Part shown: positions 8,615 through 18,253 of the stretch, piece by piece | Layout: each line of letters begins with the position of its first letter | How positions within the stretch are numbered: the first letter of the stretch is position 1 | From: an uncultured Fodinibius sp. | GTDB lineage: Bacteria > Bacteroidota > Rhodothermia > Balneolales > Balneolaceae | DNA: 64,000 bases | Assembly (NCBI GenBank): GCA_913056455.1 | Contig: CAJXMJ010000001.1 | Coordinates: forward strand, 992,001-1,056,000 | Direction of reading: 5' to 3' | Notes under the pieces: generated by a model | Told to the model about the DNA's origin: nothing | Database searches by the model: none | Seen by the model: only the letters and a program-made list of their open reading frames with translations | Program-made: the position numbers and the translations under genes

Positions 8615-9274
8615 ATGAATGATAAGATATTTATAACCTGTATAATTTTATTCTCTGTCTGTAGTACAGGGATAGCGCAAACTACAGATAATATCCAACC
8701 TCAAGAGTCTGATTCAAATTTTATTGATCGGCTTGCCTGGGTAAATAAAGAAAATGCCGACATCCACGAAATGAATTTTATTGTCGGATATTCCTTTGCT
8801 TCTACAAAGGGGTTCTGGGGTAAAATCCCCAAGGCTACCCTTAGTATCTATACTCTGCGGTATAACCGAAAACTAGTAACGTACAACAAGGAGCATCTGC
8901 TTGAATATACTGCTGAGACAAATTTAGCAGCAAATTATACCATCTCTAATACTATTAGATATCAAGCGGGTTCGTACAGTGGTTTTGGAATCGCCCCCCT
9001 GGGATTTCAATTCAATTTCAATCAACATGATGCTGTACAACTGTTTCTTAAGTCTTCAACAGGCTTTATGTATTTTAAAAAGCCCTTTCCTGATAACCGT
9101 GGTGTACAATTTAATTTCACGCTCGAACTAGGTGCGGGAGTGGAAATTATGGTATTAGATAATATCTCCCTTTCAGTGGGATACAAATATCATCACCTAT
9201 CTAACGGACAGCAAGGCGAAATTAATCCCGGCGTAGATTCTAATATTTTCTATACCGGAGTAACTATTTTTTGA
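8615..9274 (+). CDS. acyloxyacyl hydrolase / PagL-like lipid A deacylase
   Basis: A 219-residue outer-membrane beta-barrel candidate with a signal peptide ending near GIAQTT. Alternating amphipathic strands run to a C-terminal aromatic residue (VTIF). The PagL signature H-x-S-N is present as H194-L-S196-N in KYHHLSNG, and D208 shortly after could be the third catalytic-triad residue (glutamate in Pseudomonas PagL). PagL removes the 3-O acyl chain of lipid A. Bacteroidota-type genomes carry many distant members, so the exact substrate is uncertain. A perfect inverted repeat follows 7 bp after the stop. Confidence 0.75.
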   Translation: MNDKIFITCIILFSVCSTGIAQTTDNIQPQESDSNFIDRLAWVNKENADIHEMNFIVGYSFASTKGFWGKIPKATLSIYTLRYNRKLVTYNKEHLLEYTAETNLAANYTISNTIRYQAGSYSGFGIAPLGFQFNFNQHDAVQLFLKSSTGFMYFKKPFPDNRGVQFNFTLELGAGVEIMVLDNISLSVGYKYHHLSNGQQGEINPGVDSNIFYTGVTIF

Positions 9275-9280
9275 TTGGCG

Positions 9281-9321
9281 AATAACTAATTTATACCGAA
9301 TTAGTTATTCTATAACAATTT
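9281..9321 (+). terminator. AT-rich perfect hairpin, possible terminator
   Basis: AATAACTAATT (9281-9291) and AATTAGTTATT (9299-9309) form an 11-bp perfect stem with a 7-nt loop. A short T run (9319-9324 area) lies about 10 nt beyond it. It follows the PagL-like stop directly. The stem is almost pure A/T and the T run is displaced, so it may instead be a regulatory site. Confidence 0.45.
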
Positions 9322-9386
9322 TTGCTTGGTTTCGTAAATGAATTATGCCTTAGAATGCAAACAATATATTCTATTTATAGATACCA

Positions 9387-10649
9387 ATGCGTAACATTAC
9401 ATTTACCATAATAACCTTATTCGTCGCATTACTGATTTCTCCCTCCTCAATACAGGCTCAGGAAACTACCGATCATCATTGGGAAAATTACGAGCTTAAA
9501 TACCGTACCTATCGCCTAACCCTGGTTCCGGGCTTAAGTACAAATGGTATTGATGCTGTTGACTATGCCTCAAAATATTCTTTCAACATATTAGGCGGTT
9601 ACCATGGTGCTCTTCATAAAGGTTTTGAGTTTGGTACCTTGATTAATGCTAATAAATATTATGCATCCGGTATTCAAATAGCCGGTATCGGGAATTACTC
9701 AGGAAAACATACCTCAGGAGTACAACTTGCCGGAATTGCAAATTATAGCGGCAACAGCATGCAAGGAATACAGTTTTCAGGTATCGGTAACTGGGCATCA
9801 TCGGATATGCAGGGCCTTCAATTTAGTGGGATATTAAACTTATCGGGAGGAAATATTCAAGGTCTGCAAACTGCCGGTGCGTTTAACATAGCAAAAGATG
9901 ATATACAGGGGCTTTTACTCTCAGGGGTCGGTAACATTGCCGGTGGTAACATCCAAGGGTTGCTTCTAAGCGGGATTACCAATATTGCTCAACAGGATAT
10001 GCAGGGTATTATAGCATCAGGAGGAATAAACTATGCTAAAACTTTCCAGGGAATAAGCCTGAGCTCAGTAAATATTAGCCAGGACTTTCAGGGTATCCAA
10101 CTGGGGATAGCAAATATTGTGGATGACGGACAAGGTATACAGGCCGGGTTGGTTAATTATGGAAACAAATTTGAGGGCGTACCAGTCGGCCTTATAAGCT
10201 ACTATGGAAATGGGCGCAAAAACATGGATCTATGGACAACCGAAACCGGCTTTACCAATGTTGGGATCAAGCTGGGGACAGAACAAGTTTATAACATGCT
10301 TTCTGTCGGATTTAATCCTATTATAAATCGGGATGTTTGGCAGGTCGGGTGGAGTATCGGAAGGTTACATGAATACGAAAAATATGATCTGTATTCTGAC
10401 TTTTCTTTCTACAAAATCAATGAAGGTGGCTGGACCAACGATATAAACTCAATATTCAAGTATCGTCTTTTATTCGGAAAAAAGCTCAATAAACAATTCA
10501 AAGTTTATGGGGGCCCTACCCTAAATATGCTCATTTCCCGATTAGAGGAAAGCGATGATTATGCTCCCTATCGATTATTTGATATTAAAGCTAAGGGACG
10601 CCAATATGTTTTCTGGCTTGGAGTTACACTTGGGATAGAATTTTTTTAA
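9387..10649 (+). CDS. exported protein with 16-residue G-I-Q repeats (LA_2272-type surface repeat protein)
   Basis: 420 residues with a signal peptide cut near SIQAQE. From about residue 93 to 275 there are roughly twelve tandem repeats of a 16-residue unit with pattern QG-I/L-Q-x-S/A-G-I-x-N-x6; the last few units shrink to 14-15 residues. The remaining C-terminus looks like beta-barrel strands ending in an aromatic residue (GIEFF). The arrangement resembles the LA_2272 family of surface repeat proteins first named in Leptospira. A regular 16-residue period suggests a stacked beta solenoid or repeated barrel hairpins. Function is unknown. Confidence 0.7.
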   Translation: MRNITFTIITLFVALLISPSSIQAQETTDHHWENYELKYRTYRLTLVPGLSTNGIDAVDYASKYSFNILGGYHGALHKGFEFGTLINANKYYASGIQIAGIGNYSGKHTSGVQLAGIANYSGNSMQGIQFSGIGNWASSDMQGLQFSGILNLSGGNIQGLQTAGAFNIAKDDIQGLLLSGVGNIAGGNIQGLLLSGITNIAQQDMQGIIASGGINYAKTFQGISLSSVNISQDFQGIQLGIANIVDDGQGIQAGLVNYGNKFEGVPVGLISYYGNGRKNMDLWTTETGFTNVGIKLGTEQVYNMLSVGFNPIINRDVWQVGWSIGRLHEYEKYDLYSDFSFYKINEGGWTNDINSIFKYRLLFGKKLNKQFKVYGGPTLNMLISRLEESDDYAPYRLFDIKAKGRQYVFWLGVTLGIEFF

Positions 10650-10705
10650 CAAAAATTACCAAATGCATTATTTAAATAGGTTATACAACAACGAAAAACA
10701 TCATT

Positions 10706-11242
10706 ATGGCATCTAAAACAAAAGTATTACAGAAGGCAGAGTTTAATCCCAAAATAAAAAAGTATTTACTGATCTACGGGGTGCTCATCTCAATTGTCAC
10801 TATTGTCGGAATTCCCCTTCTACCCATATATCTTGTCGTGGCACCTATTTTAATAAACAAATATTTTGATCGACTTAGCGCCGAGTTGACAACTCGGGCT
10901 CTTCGTTTCGAAAAAGGGGTACTATTCCATGTTGAGCGTACTATCCCTCTCGATAAAATTCAGGACCTTACCTTTAAAGAAGGGCCACTGCTTAAGTATT
11001 TCGGGTTGAGTATCCTCAAGGTGGAAACGGCCGGCGGCAGTGGTCAGGGGCAAGCGGATCTTACGCTGATTGGTATCAGAGATGCCTCCGACTTTCGAAG
11101 TCGAGTGTTGGAGCAGCGTGATAACGTAACAGACAATAAATATTCATCCTCTTCAAGTGAAACTGAGGAATCTACGCTGGCTGTCCTCAAAGAAATTAGA
11201 GACTCGTTGAAATCCATAGACCAAAAAATGAACTCCAAATAG
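10706..11242 (+). CDS. bacterial PH-domain membrane protein (DUF304/bPH2)
   Basis: 178 residues. Two adjoining membrane helices at about 26-55 are followed by a bacterial PH domain (bPH2): the segment TTRALRFEKGVLFHVERTIPLDKIQDL is typical of YdbS/YdbT proteins, as is the later block around GPLLKYFGL. The tail (about 145-178) is serine/glutamate-rich and then helical. Relatives are membrane-linked proteins of unknown role, sometimes in bacteriocin resistance. It converges with the NSS transporter gene with only 3 bp between stops. Confidence 0.82.
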   Translation: MASKTKVLQKAEFNPKIKKYLLIYGVLISIVTIVGIPLLPIYLVVAPILINKYFDRLSAELTTRALRFEKGVLFHVERTIPLDKIQDLTFKEGPLLKYFGLSILKVETAGGSGQGQADLTLIGIRDASDFRSRVLEQRDNVTDNKYSSSSSETEESTLAVLKEIRDSLKSIDQKMNSK

Positions 11243-11245
11243 TTT

Positions 11246-12748
11246 TTAATCGGACTCTCGTACCGTACTGCCGGCAATTTTATCGTTATAGAAGTAAAAC
11301 AGCCCCATTGCAATACCCCACTGTACAGCTATGGTGGCCACAGAAAATGCGCTTAACGGATTGTACCAGCTGTCAGGAGCATATGATGTAATACTCAGAT
11401 ATATCCACCAGATAAGAAGAGAAATCACCTCTACCGGCACAACATATTTAATGATAACTGTCCACCACTTCCCTAAATCAAATCGTTGACTCCCTGTATT
11501 CACAATCGTTGATCGGAATTTTTCGGGATCAAACTTGATGATAGCAAAGGACATGAAAGCCCCTGAAACCATCAGTCCAACTGCCCATACGAAGTCCTGA
11601 TTGGCAAGGATATCTGTGGAGAGAGCAGAAGGTATACCCAGCAGAAAACCGGTTACACAGATGGCAATAGTAGCATTTCTTCGAGGGAATCCCATGTCCA
11701 CAAATACACGGCTGGCCAATTCAATCATGGAAATAAGTGAGCTAAAAGCTGCAAAGGTTAATCCCAAGAAAAACAGAATAGCAAATATCTTACCACCGGC
11801 CATTTCATTAAAAAGCTGGGGCATCCACATAAAAGTCAATCCCGTTGAGGCCGGTCCGGATGTTTTCATAATATCCAGGATTTCACTGTTGCCCATACTA
11901 CTGCCGAGCGTCCCAAATACCGTGGCGAAAATCGTCATAGCAGCCAGAAGTGATACTATATTATTTCCGATTCCCGTTTGGAATGCACTGATGGTAATAT
12001 CATCCTTGGTACGCATATAGGCCCCATAGGTTAGGATAAGTCCCCATGCAGCCCCAGTATCCCATGCATTTTGTGTAAGAGCTTCGAGCCACAAACTGGG
12101 TTGCGCCAGCGTAGCCCAATCGGGAGTAAAAAGGTATTCAAGTCCCTGGAAACTGCCGGGAAGAGTAACGGCTCGTATCAACGAAATTACCACGACCAGC
12201 AGCAGTGATGGGATGAGCACCTTGTTAATCCGTTCAATAGATGAAATTCCTTTTACAACAATAAGGCCCCCGAGGCCAATCATTACTGCATGGAAAACCG
12301 AAGGCCACATAGAGCCCTGGAAGCTGTACCAAATAGTTTCGGCCTGCCCCATATTTGCAGGCAGACTTGAAAAGATAGATTCTATCAAATAATACAGACA
12401 CCAGCCCGCCACTACGCTATAGTAAAACATGATGGCCGTAGCTACAAAACCAACAAAGCTACCCATCCAGGCATATTTTTTACCAACTAAATTTATGAAG
12501 GAACCAATAACGCCCTTTCGGCCGTGCCTTCCAATGCCGTATTCAGCTATTATTAAAGGAATCGAAAACAGAAAAAGACAGGTGATCCAAGCAATAAGAA
12601 AGGCCCCAGCTCCCTCCTGTCCTCCATTTTGTGCGGCAATACGTGGAAACCGCCAAATATTCCCCGTCCCTACAGCAATACCCAGCACGCTTAAAATAAG
12701 CCCTAATTTCGTCGAAAAGAGATCCCCTGATCCATTTTTATCGCTCAT
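11246..12748 (-). CDS. sodium-dependent transporter, neurotransmitter:sodium symporter (NSS) family
   Basis: 500 residues with about 12 membrane helices, the LeuT fold. The N-terminal block LGLILSVLGIAVGTGNIWRFPR holds the unwound helix 1 that binds Na+ and the amino-acid substrate; GAGAFL, the IAEYGIGR segment and DTGAAWGL (helix 6 region) are also characteristic. Family members import amino acids using the Na+ gradient, which suits a salt-adapted organism. The substrate cannot be told from sequence. Single gene, with a 251-bp upstream gap to the divergent DUF2723 gene. Confidence 0.93.
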   Translation of the reverse strand: MSDKNGSGDLFSTKLGLILSVLGIAVGTGNIWRFPRIAAQNGGQEGAGAFLIAWITCLFLFSIPLIIAEYGIGRHGRKGVIGSFINLVGKKYAWMGSFVGFVATAIMFYYSVVAGWCLYYLIESIFSSLPANMGQAETIWYSFQGSMWPSVFHAVMIGLGGLIVVKGISSIERINKVLIPSLLLVVVISLIRAVTLPGSFQGLEYLFTPDWATLAQPSLWLEALTQNAWDTGAAWGLILTYGAYMRTKDDITISAFQTGIGNNIVSLLAAMTIFATVFGTLGSSMGNSEILDIMKTSGPASTGLTFMWMPQLFNEMAGGKIFAILFFLGLTFAAFSSLISMIELASRVFVDMGFPRRNATIAICVTGFLLGIPSALSTDILANQDFVWAVGLMVSGAFMSFAIIKFDPEKFRSTIVNTGSQRFDLGKWWTVIIKYVVPVEVISLLIWWIYLSITSYAPDSWYNPLSAFSVATIAVQWGIAMGLFYFYNDKIAGSTVRESD

Positions 12749-12999
12749 ACAGCGTATTCCTCATTTTTAATAGTTTCAAAATTTCCAGCGTCTATTTTTA
12801 ATGATTTTTTTGCGAAGTGGCAACCTGCACCAACAATTGTTACTACTTTTAAAAGAATATTGCCAATAAATAGTCGTTAAAAAATCTTTTTCAATAGTCA
12901 AGCAAGGCTACATTATCATTTTGATTCTATCATGCCTATGACTATTATTGCCTGCTAAAGAAATCCATACTAAACAGCATTTTAAAGTACCAGGTACGA

Positions 13000-15975
13000 A
13001 TGTTTTCGAATCATAAGACGACCAACCGTACGTTAGCTTTAATTATATTTTTCGCCTCTCTTGTTTTGTATTTTCTTACGATGGCTCCCACAGCCAGCTT
13101 TTGGGATGCCGGCGAATTTATTGCCGTTGGTCACGGCCTACAGGTTAACCACCCTCCCGGAGCACCATTCTACTCTCTGCTGGGGCGTATCTTTTCCATG
13201 TTTATGCCAACAGCTTATGTGGCAGCCAGCATAAACTTTATCAGTGTCCTGAGTTCTGCTCTTACCATCATGCTGTTATACCTGATTATCGTGCGGTTGG
13301 TCAGAGAATGGAAAGGTGCTCCTGACAACATGCTAACCATTGATAAAATAGGCATGTACGGGGGAGCAATACTCGGAGCCGCCACTTTTGCTGTTACTGA
13401 TACGTTTTGGTTTAGCGCTGTTGAAGCTGAGGTCTATGCCCTGTCCATGCTATTTACGGCTATGGTTGTTTGGCTGGCTCTGGTTTGGGCTGAAAATCAT
13501 GATGAGCCTTACAATGAACGCTGGATAATCCTCATTGCATATCTTTTTGGCATTGCATTGGGAATTCACCTGCTTAACCTCCTTGCCCTGTTCTTTGTTG
13601 CACTGATTATCTATTTCAAAAAATACGAGTTCAATTACAAGTCTTTTGCCGTACTCATGGCGGTATCGGCCGGGTCATTTCTGCTGATTTATCCCGGTAC
13701 TATTCAAGGGTTTCCGAGCTTAATGGAATGGGTCATGAATGCCAGTTATGGCCTGATTGGTCCGCTGACCTTTATAATTATGGTTGTCCTGGCAATGACA
13801 TATGGACTTTACTACACCCATAAGAATGGGCATCGCATAGCAAATATTGTATTGCTTTGCTACACGATGATCTTGATCGGCTATTCCTCGTATTCCCTTA
13901 TTTTTATTCGGTCAATTGCCGATCCTCCTATCGATGAAAATGATCCTGAAACGGTAGAAGCCTTTATTGATTATTTGGAACGCGAACAGTATGGCCAAAC
14001 GCCCCTGCTTACGGGTCACACTTTTGATAATAGTCAGGGAAGAGTTAATCGAGACCAGGAGACCTTCTTCCCTCGTCGATACTCTACAAGTCCGCAGCAT
14101 ATGCGGCAGTATGCGCAATATTCGAGCGACTTAGACTTCTTTCTTCGATACCAGGTAAATCATATGTACTGGCGTTATTTTGCATGGAATTTTATTGGTC
14201 GTGACGCCGATATACAGGATGCAGGATGGCAGGCTGGTTTTACTGATACCGAACATGAAGACAATCCGGCACATAACAGTTACTTCTATATACCGTTTTT
14301 GATCGGGTTGTTTGGGATGCTATTCCACTTTCAAAATGATTGGAAGCGAGCTCTTACAGTACTGGCTCTATTTGTCTTTACCGGGCTGGCCATTATCTTT
14401 TATCTCAATCAGACTCCCATGCAGCCGCGTGAGCGGGACTATGCCTATGTAGGATCTTTCTTTGCATTTGCCATATGGATTGGTATGGGTGGCATAGGAT
14501 TAGTTGAATTAGTTAAAGACTATTTAAAGTCAAGTAAGGTCGTTTCCTATGCTATTCTGGTAATACTGTTTTTAGCTGCGCCGGTATGGATGGGTATGGA
14601 GAATTTCCATGATCATGATCGCGGTGACCGATATGTTGCCCCGGATTATGCCTATAACCTTCTAAATTCAACAGCACCTAACTCTATCCTATTTACCAAT
14701 GGTGATAACGACACCTTCCCCCTTTGGTACTTACAAGAAGTTGAAGGCATACGAACTGATGTACGTATAGTCTGCCTAAGTTTACTTAATACCGATTGGT
14801 ACATCAAACAGCTGAGGGATCAGTGGTCTCATGAATCTGCTCCACTCCCTATCTCTTTTGATGATGAGAAGGTTGAACAACTGACCAGCGGACTCTCTAT
14901 GCACAATCCGGATACGCTGCGAATACCGGTAGACAAAGGCATGCTAGAAAATACATTTAGCAGCATGAAAAACTATAAAAAAGCCATGGGTGTTGATCCC
15001 AGCAAAAATCTTGGGTTTGATTTATCAAAGATACATTTCCAGATACCCATAGATTCTCTAGATAATGAAGTGGCTTGGTATTATGATGGACGTTCGGCCG
15101 GACAAGACCGCCAGGGAAATAAGCGATACTATACCCAAGTACAGGATGAAGTTATTTTAAATCTACTCCGAAATAATGATTGGATCCGTCCAATATATTT
15201 TGCAAATACGGTTTCCACTGAGAGTCAGATGAACCTGCAGCCCTACTTCCGTTTCGAAGGAAAGGCGTTCCGGGTTGTCCCCCAACGACGACAGGCTAAG
15301 GGTTATGGCTGGATGGATGCCAGTATTCACGCAAAACGGCTTTCAAACTTCCGTTTTAGAGAATGGAGCAATCCTGATAATTACTTTGATGAAAATATCC
15401 GTCGCATGTTGGGTAATTATCGCTTTAGCATTACCGAGTTGGCGAATAAATACAGTGAAATGGGGATGCCCGACAGCGCCAGCTACTGGCTGGAATGGGG
15501 TGAGGAAAAGCTGCCGTTTAGGATCAACGATAATAACATCAACTCTACAATACTTTATGCTTACAGTTATGCAGATGTAGGTGACACCCAAAATGCCGTA
15601 GAGTTAGCCCGTCAGCTTGAAGAAGGAGTATTGGAAAATATCGAAAGCACTATTGCTGAATACGATGAAATACAAAACGAACTTTCTCAACTTAGTCAAG
15701 AGGCTGAACAGGCACGTAACAATGCGAATATGGATACCCAGCGGCGCTTAAAACAGCGTATGCAGAGCATCAGCTCTGAACGCCAGCAAATTGCCCGTGA
15801 TATTTCGAGATCAATAAGCCACCTAACCATCATCCAGCGTATTTACTTTATGAATGGTGATGATGAAGAAGCGAAGGGGCTACATGAGCGCGTTAACGAG
15901 ATCACCGGTAATCGTATTTCAGTTCCGGCTACAAAAGAAGAAAACAAAAAAGAATTCGATAGGTTTCAATTGTAA
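13000..15975 (+). CDS. DUF2723 membrane protein, GT-C-like glycosyltransferase candidate
   Basis: A 991-residue protein of the DUF2723 family, common in Bacteroidota and relatives. The N-terminus carries the family signature in a loop after helix 1: ASFWDAGEFIAVGHGLQ then NHPPGAPFY (residues about 34-60), resembling the acidic catalytic loop of GT-C glycosyltransferases. About 12 membrane helices fill residues 10-540; the rest is a soluble domain with a TPR-like/coiled region around 850-960. Human TMEM260, an O-mannosyltransferase, shares this family, so protein O-glycosylation is plausible. That role is inferred for this protein. Alone on the plus strand. Confidence 0.88.
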   Translation: MFSNHKTTNRTLALIIFFASLVLYFLTMAPTASFWDAGEFIAVGHGLQVNHPPGAPFYSLLGRIFSMFMPTAYVAASINFISVLSSALTIMLLYLIIVRLVREWKGAPDNMLTIDKIGMYGGAILGAATFAVTDTFWFSAVEAEVYALSMLFTAMVVWLALVWAENHDEPYNERWIILIAYLFGIALGIHLLNLLALFFVALIIYFKKYEFNYKSFAVLMAVSAGSFLLIYPGTIQGFPSLMEWVMNASYGLIGPLTFIIMVVLAMTYGLYYTHKNGHRIANIVLLCYTMILIGYSSYSLIFIRSIADPPIDENDPETVEAFIDYLEREQYGQTPLLTGHTFDNSQGRVNRDQETFFPRRYSTSPQHMRQYAQYSSDLDFFLRYQVNHMYWRYFAWNFIGRDADIQDAGWQAGFTDTEHEDNPAHNSYFYIPFLIGLFGMLFHFQNDWKRALTVLALFVFTGLAIIFYLNQTPMQPRERDYAYVGSFFAFAIWIGMGGIGLVELVKDYLKSSKVVSYAILVILFLAAPVWMGMENFHDHDRGDRYVAPDYAYNLLNSTAPNSILFTNGDNDTFPLWYLQEVEGIRTDVRIVCLSLLNTDWYIKQLRDQWSHESAPLPISFDDEKVEQLTSGLSMHNPDTLRIPVDKGMLENTFSSMKNYKKAMGVDPSKNLGFDLSKIHFQIPIDSLDNEVAWYYDGRSAGQDRQGNKRYYTQVQDEVILNLLRNNDWIRPIYFANTVSTESQMNLQPYFRFEGKAFRVVPQRRQAKGYGWMDASIHAKRLSNFRFREWSNPDNYFDENIRRMLGNYRFSITELANKYSEMGMPDSASYWLEWGEEKLPFRINDNNINSTILYAYSYADVGDTQNAVELARQLEEGVLENIESTIAEYDEIQNELSQLSQEAEQARNNANMDTQRRLKQRMQSISSERQQIARDISRSISHLTIIQRIYFMNGDDEEAKGLHERVNEITGNRISVPATKEENKKEFDRFQL

Positions 15976-16081
15976 AACTTCTAACTTGTGATAGGAATGA
16001 CACAGCCAAAATTTCTAATTTAAAGCTGTGAATGGTATATTCCATATAAATAAAATAATGATTCTATAAGATCGCGAGCCA

Positions 16082-16540
16082 ATGGTTCATCAGTTTACAA
16101 AAGAAAATATTGATGCTATTGCTAATGTACTGGAAACAGAGGCCAAGCCTCTTGGAAACGATGTATTTCGCTTTGAAGTAACCAACGAAGAGGAAAAACG
16201 ACGCCTCGCACTGGAAATACACTTGGGGCTCGAGGTAAAAGGAGAGAACTCAAATATGGTTTCGGTATATGCCCAGAATACATTTTTGCAGCTACATAAC
16301 TGCACAGCCTTTATTGCCAGCGATATGCTCCAACAGGTTACTTTCTTTGGACGTCAAAATGAACGTACTTCAGGTCTTATTGTCGAAACGGGAGCCGGTT
16401 GCAGCTTATATGCCAATGTGAGCGAAACAATATTGAACAGCGATTTTACTCAGCTCCCGGAAGATCTGATGATGTGTGCCATTGCCCTATCCCTCACCGA
16501 ATCAGTTGATCTTGACAACTTCTCTTTTGATGAAGATTAG
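16082..16540 (+). CDS. conserved-looking cytosolic protein upstream of ybeY, unknown function
   Basis: 152 residues, no signal peptide, no membrane helix. Mixed alpha/beta with an N-terminal helix, a strand-rich middle (SMVSVYAQNTFLQLHNC region), and an acidic C-terminus DNFSFDED. I do not recognise the family. The stop is 5 bp before the ybeY start, so the two are surely co-transcribed, which hints at a link to ribosome or RNA metabolism. The antisense frame is shorter and less plausible. Confidence 0.7.
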   Translation: MVHQFTKENIDAIANVLETEAKPLGNDVFRFEVTNEEEKRRLALEIHLGLEVKGENSNMVSVYAQNTFLQLHNCTAFIASDMLQQVTFFGRQNERTSGLIVETGAGCSLYANVSETILNSDFTQLPEDLMMCAIALSLTESVDLDNFSFDED

Positions 16541-16545
16541 GATCA

Positions 16546-16992
16546 ATGGCTGAAGAACTTCCTGATATTCAACTCTACAATCAGACGAGCCTTTCTATCC
16601 CTCTCGATCAATCCTTTTGTCAAGCAGTAGTGACCCAGCTTTCTGACAAAGAAGAGTGTAGCTTTAACTTTGTTGAGGTTGTCTTTGTTAATGAAGATAA
16701 GATTGTACAGATCAACAGCGAACATCTTGATCGGGATTATGTAACCGATATAATAACCTTTCGATATGATGATTCTGATAGCAAAAATGATATCGAAGGC
16801 ACTATGTTTTGTTGTGCTCCTCGAATTATAGAACAGGCCCAAGAATTTAACGAGTCCACAGAAAGGGAGTTTTTACGGATCTATATTCATGGGTTACTAC
16901 ATTTGGCAGGTTACGAAGATCAAACTGCAGAGGAAAAAGAGCACATGACGAACAAGGAAGAGTTTTATCTAAATATGGCTGAAAAACGGTGA
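16546..16992 (+). CDS. ybeY: rRNA maturation RNase YbeY
   Basis: 148 residues, the family's usual length. YbeY is a single-strand endoribonuclease needed for 16S rRNA 3'-end maturation and ribosome quality control. Seen: the core segment INSEHLDRDYVTDIITF and the zinc motif HGLLHLAGYED (about 116-126). The third histidine of the classic H-x3-H-x5-H motif is aspartate here, as is common in Bacteroidota YbeY, so I do not read this as inactivation. Follows the unknown 152-residue gene by 5 bp. Confidence 0.92.
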   Translation: MAEELPDIQLYNQTSLSIPLDQSFCQAVVTQLSDKEECSFNFVEVVFVNEDKIVQINSEHLDRDYVTDIITFRYDDSDSKNDIEGTMFCCAPRIIEQAQEFNESTEREFLRIYIHGLLHLAGYEDQTAEEKEHMTNKEEFYLNMAEKR

Positions 16993-17080
16993 GAGTACAT
17001 TCCGTTTTACAGATCCTAACCTACTTACCCATATTTACGTACAGCTTTCCGTCAACAGTTCATTAAATGTGATATAAGTA

Positions 17081-18250
17081 ATGAGTATAGAACAACTACC
17101 TGACGATAACTCGGACGGAGCGCTGAATGCTGCTAAAAAAAAGACGCGTGAACATGCTCTAAGTCTATGGAGTATTATCAGGCGCTATACCCGTATTAAG
17201 GAAATAACCAAACCAAAATCACAATCCCGAAAGTACCCCGAGCGTAAACAGTTCTACAGCAATACTTTTATTTCAGTCTTATCGGTTATTCCCTATCTGT
17301 TGGTACTTATCTTTGGGGGCTCTTTTTTCTGGGATTTTGACGGTTTGTCCGGGACAATCTGGGGGCATACCCTTCAATTTGAGGGACTCCTGAAAATTCT
17401 AAGCGTCAGTGGTTTAATTGGATTTTTAACAAACTGGCTGGCCATTACCATGCTTTTTAAGCCCGCTAAAAAACGTCCCATTCTTGGTCACGGGTTGATC
17501 CCAGCACAAAAAAACCGCATTGCCTACCGACTGGCACAGGCTGTCTCTGAGGATTTAATTAACCCTGAAATCATCAAGAAAAAAATTACAGAATCAAATA
17601 TAATCGGTCGGTATCGCCAACTCTCAACAAGATATATCAAAAACATCATCGATGATCCCGCATTCAGAAGTGATATAAAACAGTGGGTTGTAGCATACGT
17701 TGATGAAATGATAGCTGATCCGGAAATCAGGGCAGCTCTTGCTAAACGCATTCTCACCCAGATCGAAGAGGCCTTGCACAACAAATCATTCGAAAAAATT
17801 GCACTCAAAACCTATACCTTTGTCAAAGGACAGGAAATGCAGGCTATTATCGAAGAGGCTTTGGTACAAATACCAACCTCGGTAGAAAGCGGACTGGATA
17901 AAATAGATGATTTATTGGACCAGCTTCCCCAAAAAATTGACAAAAATAGTGATGCTATCGAAGATATTGTTACTACACTGCTTTACAAGCTCATTAATCA
18001 ACTAAATGTACATGCCTTAGTAGAGGAAAACCTGCGGAGTTACGATGAACAGCATATTTCGAACATCATCCGGTCGGCAACGAATGAGCAGCTGCGCTAT
18101 ATCCAATATCTTGGAGCGGTGTTAGGTGTTATTGGTGGATTTGTGATCTGGGAACCACTATTAAGCATTATCATACTCACAAGTCTCTCCTTTGTTATTC
18201 TACTTTTAGATCAGCTGCTTTACCAATACAGTACAGACTCTGCAGGATAA
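17081..18250 (+). CDS. DUF445 family membrane protein
   Basis: 389 residues. Membrane segments lie at about 68-90 and 108-128, and a hydrophobic hairpin at about 343-380; the rest is a long helical, charged middle. The family signature is clear in NWLAITMLFKPAKKRP followed by GHGLIPAQKNRIA. DUF445 proteins (YheB-like) are widespread membrane proteins of unknown activity. It is 88 bp downstream of ybeY and converges with the nitrilase gene, with 3 bp between stops. Confidence 0.87.
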   Translation: MSIEQLPDDNSDGALNAAKKKTREHALSLWSIIRRYTRIKEITKPKSQSRKYPERKQFYSNTFISVLSVIPYLLVLIFGGSFFWDFDGLSGTIWGHTLQFEGLLKILSVSGLIGFLTNWLAITMLFKPAKKRPILGHGLIPAQKNRIAYRLAQAVSEDLINPEIIKKKITESNIIGRYRQLSTRYIKNIIDDPAFRSDIKQWVVAYVDEMIADPEIRAALAKRILTQIEEALHNKSFEKIALKTYTFVKGQEMQAIIEEALVQIPTSVESGLDKIDDLLDQLPQKIDKNSDAIEDIVTTLLYKLINQLNVHALVEENLRSYDEQHISNIIRSATNEQLRYIQYLGAVLGVIGGFVIWEPLLSIIILTSLSFVILLLDQLLYQYSTDSAG

Positions 18251-18253
18251 AAT

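Noticed and set aside
16890-16925. YbeY missing the third His of its zinc motif (Asp instead)
   Set aside because: This is common in Bacteroidota YbeY, so it is not a sign of inactivation.
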